A stretch of DNA of 64,000 nucleotides, taken from NCBI GenBank assembly GCA_023052935.1, contig CM041292.1, forward strand, positions 78,811,669 through 78,875,668. The letters are read 5' to 3'. The DNA comes from Piezodorus guildinii (taxonomy: Eukaryota; Arthropoda; Insecta; Hemiptera; Pentatomidae). The translations under genes and the position numbers were made by a program. The notes beneath the pieces were generated by a model that was given only the letters and a program-made list of their open reading frames with translations, did not search any database and was not told where the DNA came from. Each line of letters starts with the position of its first letter. Positions within the stretch are counted from its first letter, which is position 1. Shown piece by piece: positions 39,191 through 51,250 of the stretch.

Positions 39191-42100
39191 CTAAGAGGAA
39201 GCTCCTCCGCCCAGGTCTACTTTCTCTTTTTCATCAACTGAATCATACATTGGGTACTCGAAGCATAGTAAAAACTTCAATGCCTTTGGAACTTCCACGT
39301 ATATCCCAGGTGGTATTGGTATTAGAGGAGATGTGCTGGATTTGTAAAATCTATATTCATGATTACTGAAAATTAAAAAACGAATTACTAAAAATAAACC
39401 AAAATACAAAAAATGAATAAATTTCTTTTATTTAATAATTATTGAATTCATATGCATAAAAACCTGCAGTCAACAATGCTAATGAAACAAAATAATGCTC
39501 AAACTATTTTAACTTTGCTTTATTTAATTGTAATGAATATATCAAAATAAAATGTATCATACATTATTATAATAAAGTCAATATGCATTAAGAAGAAAAT
39601 ACATATCTAAACGCATTAATACTCAGGCTAAACCTTAATGCACAGTCCAGGCACATGAACAAAAATTCAATGTATCAAGCTACAAGAAATCAATTACCCC
39701 TCTGCTTGTCTAATGACTATAATTAGTTCAGACATATGAAAAGTATAATAAGAGGACTCTTGATAAAATTAACAGGTATCTAAAGAAATACTAGTAATAC
39801 CATTACAATGATACAAGTATCATATCAAGAATTCAAATCATATAAATATGAAAGACAGAATCAAATCAACACCTTCTTAATAGTATGGGAGACAAAGCAG
39901 GTTTAGGTCACCCATCAATATATACCTGGATATAATTTTAAATAATAGTTATTTATCCTCTAAACAGAGAACCGCGCGTCGTGTTGTTCTAAAGTTTAGG
40001 GATGCTAAAGTAACCCAGATGCACTTAAATGAGCTCTGAATATAATTTCTGCCTCCAAAATTTAAAAATTTCAAATGGTTATTTCATTATGCTTATACAA
40101 AGTTCAGATGCAACATCCTCATAATCTAAAATTTTAGAAAAAAATATAGTATAATAAATAAGGTTATTAAAAGTTATAATGATTTAAAATTATTTCTATT
40201 TTACAACACGTCTAGGTTTTAGAAGCAATACCTACCCTCCCTAAAGTTGAGGTACATTTACTTGTATGTATACATATACATGTATTTCATTCTAATACAT
40301 TTTGTTGTAAATATCAATAACTCTACAAAAAAACAAAAAACTTTTGGCTTTTACCTTGTTGGATTGATTTTGCTACACTTTTAAGCGGCAAGATGTACAA
40401 TATTGAAATCAGATTTCAAAACTGTAAAATATTTAGAAGAAAATGAGACCAGTTCCAGAAGAATGTCAATGGGTAATTTTTAAGGGAAAAACTATGGTCA
40501 GAGTGCACTTCTGGTCTAGTGTGCATTCACTACACTTTAAAACACAAGCGGTTCTCTATTTAAATGATAAATGACTATTCTTTAAAATTATTTCCAGGTG
40601 CATGTTTGCTGGTTGACCAGAACCTACCTCTGGACTATGAGATTACAGGGAGATAATAGCCCTTTGTTATTAATCTTTATTATTAATTAGGTTTTAGATT
40701 ATAATAATAATATTGAAAAAAGGTGAAACAGAAAAAATAACTTTTATAACTCCTTACTTTCGGTACTTTAAATCAGCATTGCGCTCCACAAGTGGTATCC
40801 CAGAGACAAACAAAATAATAAAAGTAGTAAAAAGGGGACTCGCAATAGCAACCCATTCAGCTCCTTCAATGACATTCAAGGATATTACAAATATCCCCCA
40901 CCAGAGAAGAATTTCACCAAAATAATTAGGATGACGAGAAAGCCTCCAAAGACCTGAAAAAAAAAAAAAATTCATTTTACACAATTTTAATTTATTAAAA
41001 TTATTATATAGCAATTAGACTTAATCAGCTTTATTCAAAAGTTGATGTCTAGAAATATGACTAACAAATTACAAATACCAAAATTCAGAAATTTAACTTG
41101 ATAATCTGAGAGATTTAGGAAGACTGGTTTCAATGGACAGGTTACTTTCAGGCTTATGAAATCTAGCTGTCTTAGACTTCAACAAACCAGTTTTATAGTT
41201 TTTTTTTTTTTTTTTTTTTGGGTTGCTCTAACTAATAATAATAACACATTATTTATTTATTTCAGGGTGTGTCAATTCTGAATAATATTGAATGTGATAT
41301 CACTAAGATTTAGAGCCAAAATGTAATTAAAAAAATAGAAAATCAATCAAAAGAATTAATGAAAAATTATAAGTAAGAAGATAAGTTATAGAACTTTGAA
41401 CTTAATATATCAGCTATGGATCGTTGGGCCGTTTTATATAAAAATGGAAAAGGGTATGACAAGAATGAAAAGAGAAATTAAATTGAAAAAGGTTGAATAG
41501 TTATTATAAATGGTTAGATTGGATAACTTTGTAAATGTAAGGTCATACAACTTTAGGAGGTGTAAAGTCGATTCAACTCTGCCTGAAATTGGGTGACAGT
41601 GGAGTATCTTTGGATCCCTATAATGATTTAAAAAAAAAAAAACAATTAACGTTTTATGTTCATCTAAAGGTCCGTTTCTAAATATTGGGTTGTAAAATAC
41701 TGTTGTCAAAAAAAAAAAGTCTCCATACCCTAAGGTCGCCCTTCTCCCCCCCCCCTCTCCCCTCCCACTGAATTAACAGAATAAATAACATTCTGCTAAA
41801 GCCGGGATTTTAAATTTTATATTATTTAATATAAAACATATGATTCCAATGAAACTAAATACAATTCTTTGAACCTTTTTGAACACACTTATTAGTTCTT
41901 AAATTGATTTTAACAACCGAGGTTAGTGAAAGTCATGTGTTTTCAGCACCAGATTTTTTTTAAATAGTTCTATTAAAAAAAAAAAAAAAGAAAGAAAAAA
42001 GGAAACTATATTAATTTTAAATGAACAAATGAGGAAATTCAGTTGAGATAGAATATGATATATTAAACCAAATCAATAAAAAACAGTTTTAAATAAATTG

Positions 42101-44229
42101 TGAATATCGTAATACGATATTTGCAAGAATGGAAAATGAAACAAAAACAGTTGGCATTTAAAATTACTAAAAGACAAACTACATCAGGAATAAAAAATTA
42201 GGCTGTTACCTCATACAAAATACATGTAATAACATTAAGTAAAAACACTTTGTCAGTAAAGAAAGATTTATTCTAAAGGCATATTAATGTTAAAATTGCA
42301 AGAGTTTGGAATAATCAAAAATCAATTAGCGAAAGCAGGATCCAGAGAGGTTGTCAGTGGTCCACAAAGAGGACAGTAGACACTGACAGATACAATACCA
42401 TATTAATAAACAATACTAGCACACAGAGAGGAGATTATTGAAATTTCAATAAAAAGTAAAAACCAATCCAACAATAGCCAAAGTAAATGTCTTGTTACAC
42501 ACTTATCTACTCTCAGATATTAATGAACTTAATATTTATCTACAAAAAGAGGCTTATATATATACGATTTCTGTGCTTATATTTATAATAAAACTGATAA
42601 ATATGGTTATGTTTTTATTAGAGTAAATATAATCCAGTTCAATTCAGGATGTACTTCAATTTGTTCTTAGACAAATAGATAATAGGACCAATCCATGAAT
42701 TTTTCTGGTCCATATTCAATATTCTTAAGTGAATATATTTAAAAATATTGATATGCCACTACTCACCATCATTACACCATTTTCCTTTGTTAGCAGGATC
42801 TTGATGAAATGAAAACTTTTGAAGATCTGCATATGTTTCAATAATAAGGCCAGTAATGAACATCCCTGTGCCAGTAGAATCTAAGGGAGTCATGGTTTTA
42901 GGAGCACCTCTGGCAATTGAATTGTGAGGGGCATTTATTAATATTACTGGAAGACTTACTACATACACCCAAACAGCCTATAAACAAAACCAATCCAAAT
43001 AAATTAATGCTTAATTCATTTGCTGTTAATCTAACACAAATTTACTAATAATAAAGTAATAAGTTATGTTCAGTAATGTTAACCCTCCTAACATCAGATA
43101 GGCTGCTTCTGGGCAGGTTTATCATATGGAAAATCTTGTCTTTTGCAAGCCATATTCATAAAAAAAGAAATATAATTGTGGAATAATATAAAACAATTTC
43201 CATTTTATATATACACTTGTCTTATTCTATTTTCCTAATAATGTTTTCAGCACTAATCAGTAAAAGTTACATTTGACTTGACTTGACATTTCCTGTTATC
43301 CCTCAGTGGAATATAGGGTCTTGACGAAGTGAGGATTTGTTCAAGATAATGTAATAGTCTTCTATTGGCACTCATTATAAAATTAATTTGATTAGAATAA
43401 ATCAATATTGTTTTATTTTCGATTCCAGTCTATATTTTCTTGTTTCTACCTTATTGATATTTTTGAATAAATTATTTTATTTTATTCCACCTAAAGAATT
43501 TTTTTTTTTTTTCAAATTTATTATTTTGCATATTTCTTTATTTTTACTTGAATATTATTCTAGTAATCAATATTTTAATCACCATGTATGAGTTCATTAT
43601 TACTTTTGCAAGAAACTAAACAATTTTTGATATCATAAGGATGAAATCATATATCAGGCTATTACATCTTCACTGATTTTTTTGGTTACAACAAAGAAGA
43701 AAAGAGTGTATTGTTGGTTGCAAAATAACAAAGATCAACTAAAGATAACCCTGTGTACAATAAGTAGCTAAATATAATGACATAACATTCTTAACATACC
43801 TGAAAGGTCCAGAACACCGCAAACCTTATTACATTACTTCTTCTGTTTTCAAATCTAGCATCCCTTCCAATCTGCACAATTCTGTATAATAAATATCCAG
43901 ATAACCGGACTCCCCAAAGACAAACGAAAATGGTAACCATAAACTGACGGTTGTCATAAGACTGGAAAGATAAAAAGCATATCATTCAGTGACTTACTCT
44001 ATCTGACAAAGAAATCTAAGGTAATATTAAGGATGCTTACAGGTTTAAGTTGAGCTTGACCCAGAAGAAATGTTAATACAGCAATGATGAGGAAATTTAA
44101 CCCTCCAGCGAAATCAGTCAATTTATCAAATTCAAAATATGATGCAATTGAAAAGAAAAATAATTGTAAAGTAACGGTGACTATTGCACTTATTCCTAAA
44201 TGAGTATCATCTAAGATATTTACTGCCAT
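39191..44229 (-). CDS. DUF1295 / steroid 5-alpha-reductase-like membrane protein
   Basis: Five phase-consistent coding exons on the minus strand: 44229-44041, 43961-43800, 42977-42767, 40953-40758 and 39365-39191, giving 310 residues. It starts with [12 protein letters not shown]. Several hydrophobic helices are spread along the protein. Family marks are [14 protein letters not shown] and [10 protein letters not shown] in exon 2, [14 protein letters not shown] in exon 3, the hallmark [17 protein letters not shown] in exon 4, and an end motif [10 protein letters not shown] in exon 5. DUF1295 proteins are related to steroid reductases and isoprenyl-methyltransferase-type membrane enzymes. HPNYxGE is the expected cofactor-binding region, but the substrate of animal members is not known to me. 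The last intron contains a TIR element. The gene lies divergently 2.3 kb from CIAO2B. Confidence 0.85.
39899..40632. mobile_element. Non-coding TIR element in the last DUF1295 intron
   Basis: Imperfect terminal inverted repeats of about 85-90 bp: ACCTGGATATAATTTTAAA with AATAGTTATTTATC and AGAGAACCGC on the left, and their inverted counterparts near 40551-40612 on the right. The interior has no transposase-like frame. It lies wholly inside an intron and both splice sites are intact. Confidence 0.75.
40959..42766 (-). other. DUF1295 intron 3; no other gene seen
   Basis: A long intron with a T-run near 41198-41219, an A-run near 41629, a pyrimidine-rich CTCCCCCCCCCCTCTCCCC tract around 41745-41762 and an A-run near 41972. 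Short hydrophobic frames such as 41709-41434 (minus) have no recognisable motif. Confidence 0.5.
42978..43799 (-). other. DUF1295 intron 2; no other gene seen
   Basis: AT-rich intron with a T-run near 43500. A 67-codon + strand frame at 43388 is Phe/Ile/Tyr-rich low-complexity sequence. No transposon end was identified. Confidence 0.5.
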
Positions 44230-44839
44230 TGAAAACAATTATTCAAATCAACTAAGATAATACTCAACCGCACCAAAATTATGGCTTTAAAACATTTCAA
44301 TTGATGGAATTATTTTGCAGAAAAATAATATGAAACTAAAATGCATTATAGCACAGAAACTAACATAATTAGTAAAACATAGCAACTCCTGGCGCACCAC
44401 TCAACCTATCCCATCAAACATTAAACTGCACCAGTGCTGCCGATAAACCAAATGAAAGTACCCGCACATACATTTAAAAATACCAGCTTTTGTGAAACAT
44501 AATATTTAAAAAAAAAAAATCTAATTGTTAGCTTTGCTCATTGTTTTAATCAGTTATTAATTAATTAAAATTTTACTAGAGATACGGATATATTGGACAT
44601 TGAAAAAAAACGTCTATTGGAGATTTTTTAAACAAAGACCTCTGATTTATACTTTTTAATATTCAGAAGGTGTATTTGCTTAGCTAAAATCCTTACATTA
44701 GCCATGGTATCATTGGCCTCTCAGATGGACATCGTTCTATACTGATATGGGTATCTTTCCTACTGGAATGGAAGTTACAGGATCTTTAACTATCCTTTCA
44801 CAAGACAGTCAGCGGAAATAAAGAATTATTAGTGACATA

Positions 44840-45340
44840 CTTGAGTTCGTAGTTGTATCACAGAGGTGGGGTCGGAGAAAGTATAGTCTTGGATGCAGCC
44901 AGCTCTGATCAGTGGTTCGTAGAATTTGTTCGAGAGGGTTGTGATCTGTTTCAATGTTCATAGTTCTTAAGCAGTAGTACTAATAGCAATGACCACTAGT
45001 AGCATTTCATGATATGGTCGAAGCTTTCTGTCAAAGCTTTTGGAGATGAGTCGTAAGCCAATTTCATAGGCCAAAATATGATCCTGGCCTAAAATGGGCT
45101 TTAATTTCTCAAATTTAATTTCTTCTTGCTGTTCTGGGCCTTATTAATATTCATTATTTGTGCTCACCAGATGAAACATGGTTTTCGTCAGATCTGCCCT
45201 GCTGGGAATGAATCCAACTGTGGCGGCGAATCTTCTTAGTCCGGTTAAGATGTTTGGCTTCTTAAGGATTTATATCACCCTTATTCCCTCAAAATCCGGA
45301 GTTTTGAGGGTATCATGTTTTCCTTAAAGATAATTACCTT
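44840..45340 (-). mobile_element. Ty3/gypsy-like LTR retrotransposon pol remnant
   Basis: Minus-strand translation gives, in order, ILTGLRRFAATVGFIPSRAD (the LR-FLG--GfYRrFIp connection motif), GPEQQEEIKFEKLKPILGQD then HILAYEIG (aFe.Lk..l...pvLay), and ISKSFDRKLRPYHEMLLVVI, resembling the RNase H opening (asRsL...ErnYs..ekE.LAvv). These are degraded but correctly ordered pieces of Ty3/gypsy reverse transcriptase and RNase H. No LTRs or primer-binding site were recognised. Related debris may extend to about 45960. Confidence 0.55.
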
Positions 45341-45605
45341 ATTATTATAATTCAATTGAATGATGGCAGATAAAGGATTTACCCTTGTTAAAGTTTTTTT
45401 TTACTCAAGTGGACATCTTTTAGGCATTTATGATGTTATTTGTGAGTGGCTCCCTCATCAAGGATCTCTTTTGGTAGTATTCGGGAGCAGGGCTTATTCC
45501 CATTCGGAGGCGCAAGAACCCTGACCTTAAGGTCTTCAGCGAAAATTTGTTATTGGGACGGTAATAGGATTTCCCACAACTGTACATCTAGTTTGGATGG
45601 GAGTT

Positions 45606-45810
45606 TGTTTATTTATTTAACGTCACTTTATGCAACTATGGCTGATCAGACGATGCTACAGTGGGAGTTCTAAATTTTGCCTATCTAGGTTTTATTAGGA
45701 TAGGGAAACTTTAACGAGTACCTGACATCTACAGGCTCGGGAACACCTTTTAACGTCCCTTCCGAAGGACGGCATAACTAAGGATTTCACCCAGCTACAA
45801 GTGATCCCGA
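45606..45810 (-). mobile_element. SINE1 copy d, internally deleted
   Basis: Matches SINE1 from its TTATTTAACGTCACTTTATG end to the ACAAGTGATCCC start, but lacks the segment with box B. Flanking TGGGAGTT repeats (about 45597-45605 and 45815-45823) look like its target duplication. It cannot have a normal Pol III promoter. Confidence 0.78.
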
Positions 45811-45952
45811 TTTGAGTGGGAGTTGCTTTCGGATAATACTCATTTTCCTTCTTGTAAAGCCTTATCTAGGTATCTGGTGCTGATAGTGAAGTACCAAGTA
45901 TCGAGTTGCAAGCACTAGGTAGAGAGTATCAAATAATAACTATCAAATAAAT

Positions 45953-46223
45953 GCCGCGCTATGGTAGGGAAAAGTAAAATATGAAAATGTGTGAAGGCTT
46001 GATAAGATATCGGTGATAGTGAATTATCATACACTCTCACATATTTTCAACAAAAAAAAAAAAAGATAAAAGTTTTATAGAAAATACGGATATTGTGTAT
46101 TTATTATAATACGTTGATTGTATGGTCAACTTGATTGTGAGATTGTATGATCATTCACTATCGCAGACATCTTCACACATTTTAATATTTTACTTTCCCC
46201 AACACTCGCCGTGTAGCGCGGCC
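45953..46223. mobile_element. MITE with ~85-bp terminal inverted repeats
   Basis: Both ends begin GCCGCGCTA reading inward, and the inverted similarity extends through GTAAAATAT-AAAATGTGTGAAG and GATAGTGAATTATCATAC. The loop is about 100 bp and includes an A-run. It is non-coding and lies 300 bp upstream of CIAO2B, between it and the divergent DUF1295 gene. Confidence 0.8.
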
Positions 46224-46533
46224 TTAACTGTTGCCCAATATCAGATTGATATTGTCTGCATGGAGTCGTTCCAAAACCGTCAAATGTTCTGCAAGGGAAA
46301 TAAAAAATCAATGCCAGTAAAGTACTGGTATTTAAAATATCTAGACATAATTTTGTCGTGTCCAGTGATTGGATTACAAATAGATAACAGGTTTTAAATG
46401 AAAAAACAAAACAAAAGCGGTTAATCAAGGTGAGAAACCGGTTACCGGTTAAAACGACCGGTTGTTCCTATGAGTACTTCATTATCACTACAGTTAATCC
46501 TGTTATCTGTATACTAGCTTTTTCGTTGCAGTG

Positions 46534-49500
46534 ATGACTTCCAGTACTTTGCAAAATATAAATCCAAAATTGTTTTTAAAATGTGATCAGAGACTGATCA
46601 CTGAAGATGAGCTTAATGAGGATGTTAGGGATTTATTTGATGAGAGAGAGGTTTTTGGTATCCTTTAATACTCAATTGCTTTGGTTTCTTATTGTTTTTG
46701 TTTTGTAGACATTGTTATATGTTGTATAAAAAATTTAATGTTGTAATTTAACGTACTTTAATACTGTATGATGGTCATTCAAGATTTGATAGTTATTATA
46801 TTCCAGTTAAAGATTCACTGGAGTTTGTAAATCTACAACTTAAGCTTTAGGAAACAGTACTTTATTTGTTATTATTTATGCAGTTCAAGAATCACTTTAC
46901 TTATTTGATGCTTTCATAGAATTAAAAAGGATGTTGATTAAGACAACAGAGATATGATTGATTAACTGTATCCGTCCTTCGGAAATTCACCTTTCCTCTA
47001 TACTGACATTTCTTGAAATACAAATATACTAAGATTTGCTTATAATTTTCCGGAATTGGGAATTTTTAATTGATTTTCTCTTGTCATAGTTCATCTAAAT
47101 GTTTCTTGAGTCTTGTACTATTCCTTTTGACTGTGTTAAGGAAGTTATTTTACAGAGATTCAATACATCCTCAACTTGAAAGATCTCTAAACCAAAATTG
47201 AGCTATCCAGTGTACAGATTTTTCGAGGTTGTCATATGGAGGCTGACATCCTGATAAATTTTAGGAACATTGTTGATTGAATGTATTTGTTTGAAAATAT
47301 TGAATATATTTGATCTTCTATTTTTTCCCTTCAGTGTATTATTTTTGACCTTTGATGTGATTTTTTTTCCTGAGACAGATTTCTATAAGTAGTTTTTACT
47401 GACCTCAATAAATTATTGCGAGCTGAAATTTTTTAATTATCAAAACTTCTTACTTTCTTCAATTAAACAAATGGGTTAAGTAAAGACTTATCTTTTTAAA
47501 ACATTAGGGCCTAGTGGAATGTAAACCAGTTGATTTTAATTTTTACCAGTAATTAATATCACATTTTTAGGAATCATCTTCTGAAAATAAGGTTTAATCA
47601 TCAAAAATACTAAGTTGAATCAACAGTTATGAACTTTTATTTTAGGTATGAAGATATTTACATAAACTTTTTTTGAATGCTATACTATTTCTTTTGGCTG
47701 TAGGAAAGTAGTCTTAATTGGAGAGGTCAAAAATATCTATTTAAAAATATAATTATCCAGTTGAAATGTGTTAAAGGTGATCAATGTGAATACAGGTCAA
47801 GATATCCTGAAAAAGTGTAAAAACATTCTCGATTGATATTTGTGTATTTGATCTGATTATTAATTATAGCCGTGCATTCATTATAGTGTGTTTGCTGAAT
47901 TTTCAAGCTCAATTTTTCTTTTCTTTTACAAAGTATCATTTAGTAACTACAGAGTCCTTTAACGTGGAAACCAATAAATATAATATTATATTTTTAGGAA
48001 CAATTATCTGGAAGGATAGATTTTACACTCAATTCAATCAATATTTATGGATAAGAGGCAAGATGTAACTTTATGATCATTTATGAGGTTAGAGGTATGG
48101 TCAAAAAAAAAAAAAAAAAATACACACTTATAAGTAACACTTAATTGTGTGCCGACGTTTTGGGCCTTCATCAGGGTGACTCAGAGAAGGTATCTCTGAC
48201 TTCTTGAGATACCTTCTCTGATTCATTCTGATAAACGCCCAGTATGCAGCCCGAAACGGCATACCATTACAATCAGTGTGCAATTTTTTTCATGACCGCA
48301 CCCCCAACCATCTTCCTTATCAAATATTCTCAACATTCATGTAAACTCCATCTTTATGATATTTAGTTTATAAAATTTTGAATACTCAGTGCAGGCTCTG
48401 GCATGGTGAGATGGAGCATTATCATGGTAAAGGTAACAGGTTTCCACTCTTGACTTTATTCGGCTTTTCATGGACTATGACTTCAGCCAGGCACTGCTCA
48501 TTGTACTACATAGCTGTAATTTTTTTGTGTGTCCAAAATGACATGCTCTACAATTTCGCTGAATCTGAAAGATTGAGGTGTATCCTCATCATCAAATACT
48601 GAGTCTTTGTTTTGAGTCTTGGTGTCACATCATAATTGTCTATAAAATGTCAGCTGTTACGATGCTGTTCACATATTGAAATTGCCCCCTATCAAATATT
48701 TAGAGCATCTTTTGGCGCCATGTGACATGATAAATCATTTGTTCTTCCGTAACACTATTGAACACCCTAAGACAATTAAGTTTCTTTACAATTAAATGGT
48801 CTCTCAGAATTACTGGTGCATGAAAGTATAATGTCTCCTTGGTCTGTTGATATGTTACTCACTGTTGATTTTCTTCACTGCAGAAATGTGTTATTGTCAT
48901 TAGCGACCTTCTCTCTTACTGTTCTTCTAAGTGAAATTGTCCTTTCAAATTTTTTGTATTCAATACAAACTTCATTTCTTCTAAGCATTGATCCATGCTT
49001 AAACCACATGCAAAATCATATTTCAAAACTTCTCTTACTCTACTATATAATCATGATGGCATAGTATGCCCTTTAATCAATGTTAATACACAAACACACA
49101 TATGCAGTTAATGCACAATTGAGTCCTGAGATGTATTATTAGTGGCTACTATACAGGCATGGATTTGTCTGAAACCACAATAACTTTCAGCCTCCTGGGT
49201 TTTTTCTGTTAAGTTTTGTTGTAAAACTTTGGTCATACCCTCTGTAGGAATGATTTTTTAATTTTTTTTTTTTATTGTGAACTAGGTTTTTCGATTAGTG
49301 TTTATTTTATTAATATTTCTATCTTGGAGTCTTGAGATAGTTCTAATTTAAATTAACATCATGAGACTGGTACATGTAGATACAATTTTTGCTTGTTTCA
49401 GCCCTACCAATCTGAAATAGTTATACACTTTCTTTCTTCTATACTTAATCTTAACATTGAAATATATTAATGATGGTTGAAAAATAAAATATCTTCTCTT

Positions 49501-49590
49501 TCAAATTGAGAAAAAATTATAACCCACTTTTACTTAGTTGTACATTAGCTGCTTTAAGTTTCAGTTGGTAATTAATCTATCTTATATATG

Positions 49591-49677
<87 letters not shown>

Positions 49678-50362
49678 ATTTATATATATGTTTGGACGTT
49701 TTAAAATGTTTCCTTATTTTGATTTTTATCTTCATATTTTTATCATACATATTCTGCTAGTGTTATTAACAGTTATAACAACAAGCATAATTAAAGGGAA
49801 TGCTGTTTTAGTATATACTGTGGTTTTATAATTTAAAGAAAATGGAAATGGACCATTTTCTCTTGTACTTTCCCTCTTCAAATTATCCTTACAAATGGCT
49901 AAGATTTAATCAGGAACATTAATGATCCGGAACATCCATTGACATTAGAGGAACTACATGTAGTTGACATTGATAATATTAAGGTAATAATTGAAATATA
50001 TATACAATTTAATTTAGTTGAAAATGTATTCTACACTTAACAATTGCTAAAATTTATTAATTTCGATTCCACAGGTGGATAATGATAATAACAAGATTGA
50101 GGTGCTGTTTACTCCAACGATCCCTCACTGTAGTTTGGCTACATTGATTGGTCTAACAATTCGAGTTCAGCTACTTCGTTCCCTTCCTCCTAGATTTAAA
50201 GTTAAAGTTAAAATTTCTCCTGGAACTCATACTTCAGAACATGCTATCAACAAGCAACTTGGGGATAAAGAAAGAGTTGCTGCTGCCATGGAAAATTCTA
50301 CTCTTCTTGAAACTATTAACAATTGTATTGCAAGTATAGAGAAGACTTCCAAACAAGTTTAA
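46534..50362 (+). CDS. CIAO2B: CIAO2B (MIP18/FAM96B; galla-2 type), Fe-S assembly factor
   Basis: Three phase-consistent exons, 46534-46657, 49904-49983 and 50075-50362, encode 163 residues, the same length as human CIAO2B. It is a MIP18/DUF59-family subunit of the cytosolic iron-sulfur targeting complex (with CIAO1 and MMS19) that delivers clusters to nuclear and cytosolic apoproteins. The N-terminus ([17 protein letters not shown]) is variable as in the family. The diagnostic parts are [17 protein letters not shown] (which separates 2B from 2A), [16 protein letters not shown] with the conserved reactive Cys (Cys87 here), [14 protein letters not shown] and [17 protein letters not shown] just before the ATG may be a 3' splice site of a non-coding exon. 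The 3.2-kb first intron holds transposon debris. A poly(A) signal lies at 50489. Confidence 0.93.
46658..48100 (+). other. CIAO2B intron 1, 5' part; no other gene seen
   Basis: AT-rich intronic sequence with internally similar blocks (GGAA-CA / TATGAAGATATTT / AATTATCCAG motifs recurring near 47020-47300 and 47560-47830), possibly an old duplicated repeat. No coding frame is credible. Confidence 0.4.
48108..48290. repeat. MITE-like element with a perfect 16-bp stem at its core
   Basis: At the centre, TCAGAGAAGGTATCTC (48181-48196) and its exact complement (48206-48221) are separated by nine bases. The flanks are also inverted: GCCGACGTTTTGGGC on the left against GCCCGAAACGGC on the right, and GTGTGC ends. 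It resembles a small foldback transposon and shares a CGTTTCGGG motif with the one at 33.0 kb. Confidence 0.75.
48292..49250 (-). mobile_element. Mariner/Tc1-like transposase debris in CIAO2B intron 1
   Basis: The minus strand near 48440-48395 reads [15 protein letters not shown], the second catalytic Asp motif of mariner-type transposases (hDNApsHtA....e.). Upstream frames up to about 49250 contain scattered, frameshifted transposase-like sequence but no clean motif. The edge near 48293 (GACCGCACCCCCAACCAT) is repeated at 31.27 kb. Confidence 0.5.
49590..49676. repeat. Long TA microsatellite
   Basis: About 43 TA units, almost uninterrupted, in CIAO2B intron 1. The Tyr-Ile repeat frame running through it is a translation artefact of the repeat. 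Confidence 0.95.
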
Positions 50363-50488
50363 TGTCTCTTAAGGTTATTCAATTAAGTATAATTGTGTAT
50401 ATTAAACTAGTTTAAATTGGAGAGCTTGTGATATTAACTATTGTTTTATGAATGTATATTTTAATTTTCTATTACAACTATAGTCCAT

Positions 50489-50494
50489 AATAAA
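50489..50494 (+). terminator. CIAO2B poly(A) signal
   Basis: AATAAA 127 bases after the CIAO2B stop codon, followed by a GTTGGAGTGTTGT downstream element. Confidence 0.75.
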
Positions 50495-51155
50495 GAATTA
50501 GTTGGAGTGTTGTATTTTTTTTAAGCAAAAAAAATTTTTTTTTTGCATATTTCTTATCTCTCATCAATCAGTCGTGACATTTTCCTAAGATAAGGTCATA
50601 TAACTCCTGTTATTCATTCTAGTTCTTGAGGAATTATTTTTCTACTTCTTGTATAATAGTTTTGTTTTTTTATAATCTAGTTAAATTATATTCATGAATG
50701 TGGAATCAGTGTGCATTTTTGGGTAGTCTCAATTGAGCTAGACTTTCACAGTCATCTGTTTAAATTTTGAGGTGGACACACATTTAGTTCTCAATCCCTA
50801 CTTTACTCTCAGTTTTAAGTAGGTTGATAACCCTCCTCTCATTCTCTTGTTAGAGTTAGTAAGTTCTTCAATATTTATTTAATAATGGCAGGTAGATAGT
50901 CCTTTGTCTATGCACATTGTTTAAATCTTTATTGAAACAATAATTCCATGTTTATGGCATTAAAAATAACTGATAAAGTTTACTTTCAGATAGTTAAGGT
51001 AATAAAAAAAAGTTTTTAATTAGGTTGCATCCTGACTCATTCATGTCAAAAGCTACTGTTTAGTTACCATGACCCTGTTTTCTGAAGTTGTCTTGTGCTA
51101 CACATATTACTGGGATCAATAGGCATTGATATTTAAACACTTTTTGTACAGACTA

Positions 51156-51161
51156 TTTATT
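51156..51161 (-). terminator. OXA1L poly(A) signal
   Basis: TTTATT on the + strand, i.e. AATAAA for the minus-strand OXA1L transcript, 90 bases beyond its stop codon. The 0.6-kb gap to the CIAO2B poly(A) signal is otherwise empty. Confidence 0.65.
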
Positions 51162-51250
51162 ATAATTACATTAAAATTACAAGTTTAAATTTTTACATAC
51201 AAAATTCTAATATACTTATTTACAGCATCATACAATAATTTGTACAGAAT

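Noticed and set aside
43388..43591. A 67-codon hydrophobic + strand frame as a membrane peptide
   Set aside because: It lies within a DUF1295 intron, is composed of T-rich low-complexity codons and has no recognisable signal or conservation evidence.
48816..49064. An 82-codon + strand frame with hydrophobic stretches
   Set aside because: It lies in the CIAO2B intron opposite mariner-like debris and shows no splice signals or family motif.
49538..49831. A 97-codon frame with a long Tyr-Ile repeat
   Set aside because: It is the translation of a TA microsatellite in a CIAO2B intron, with no other coding evidence.
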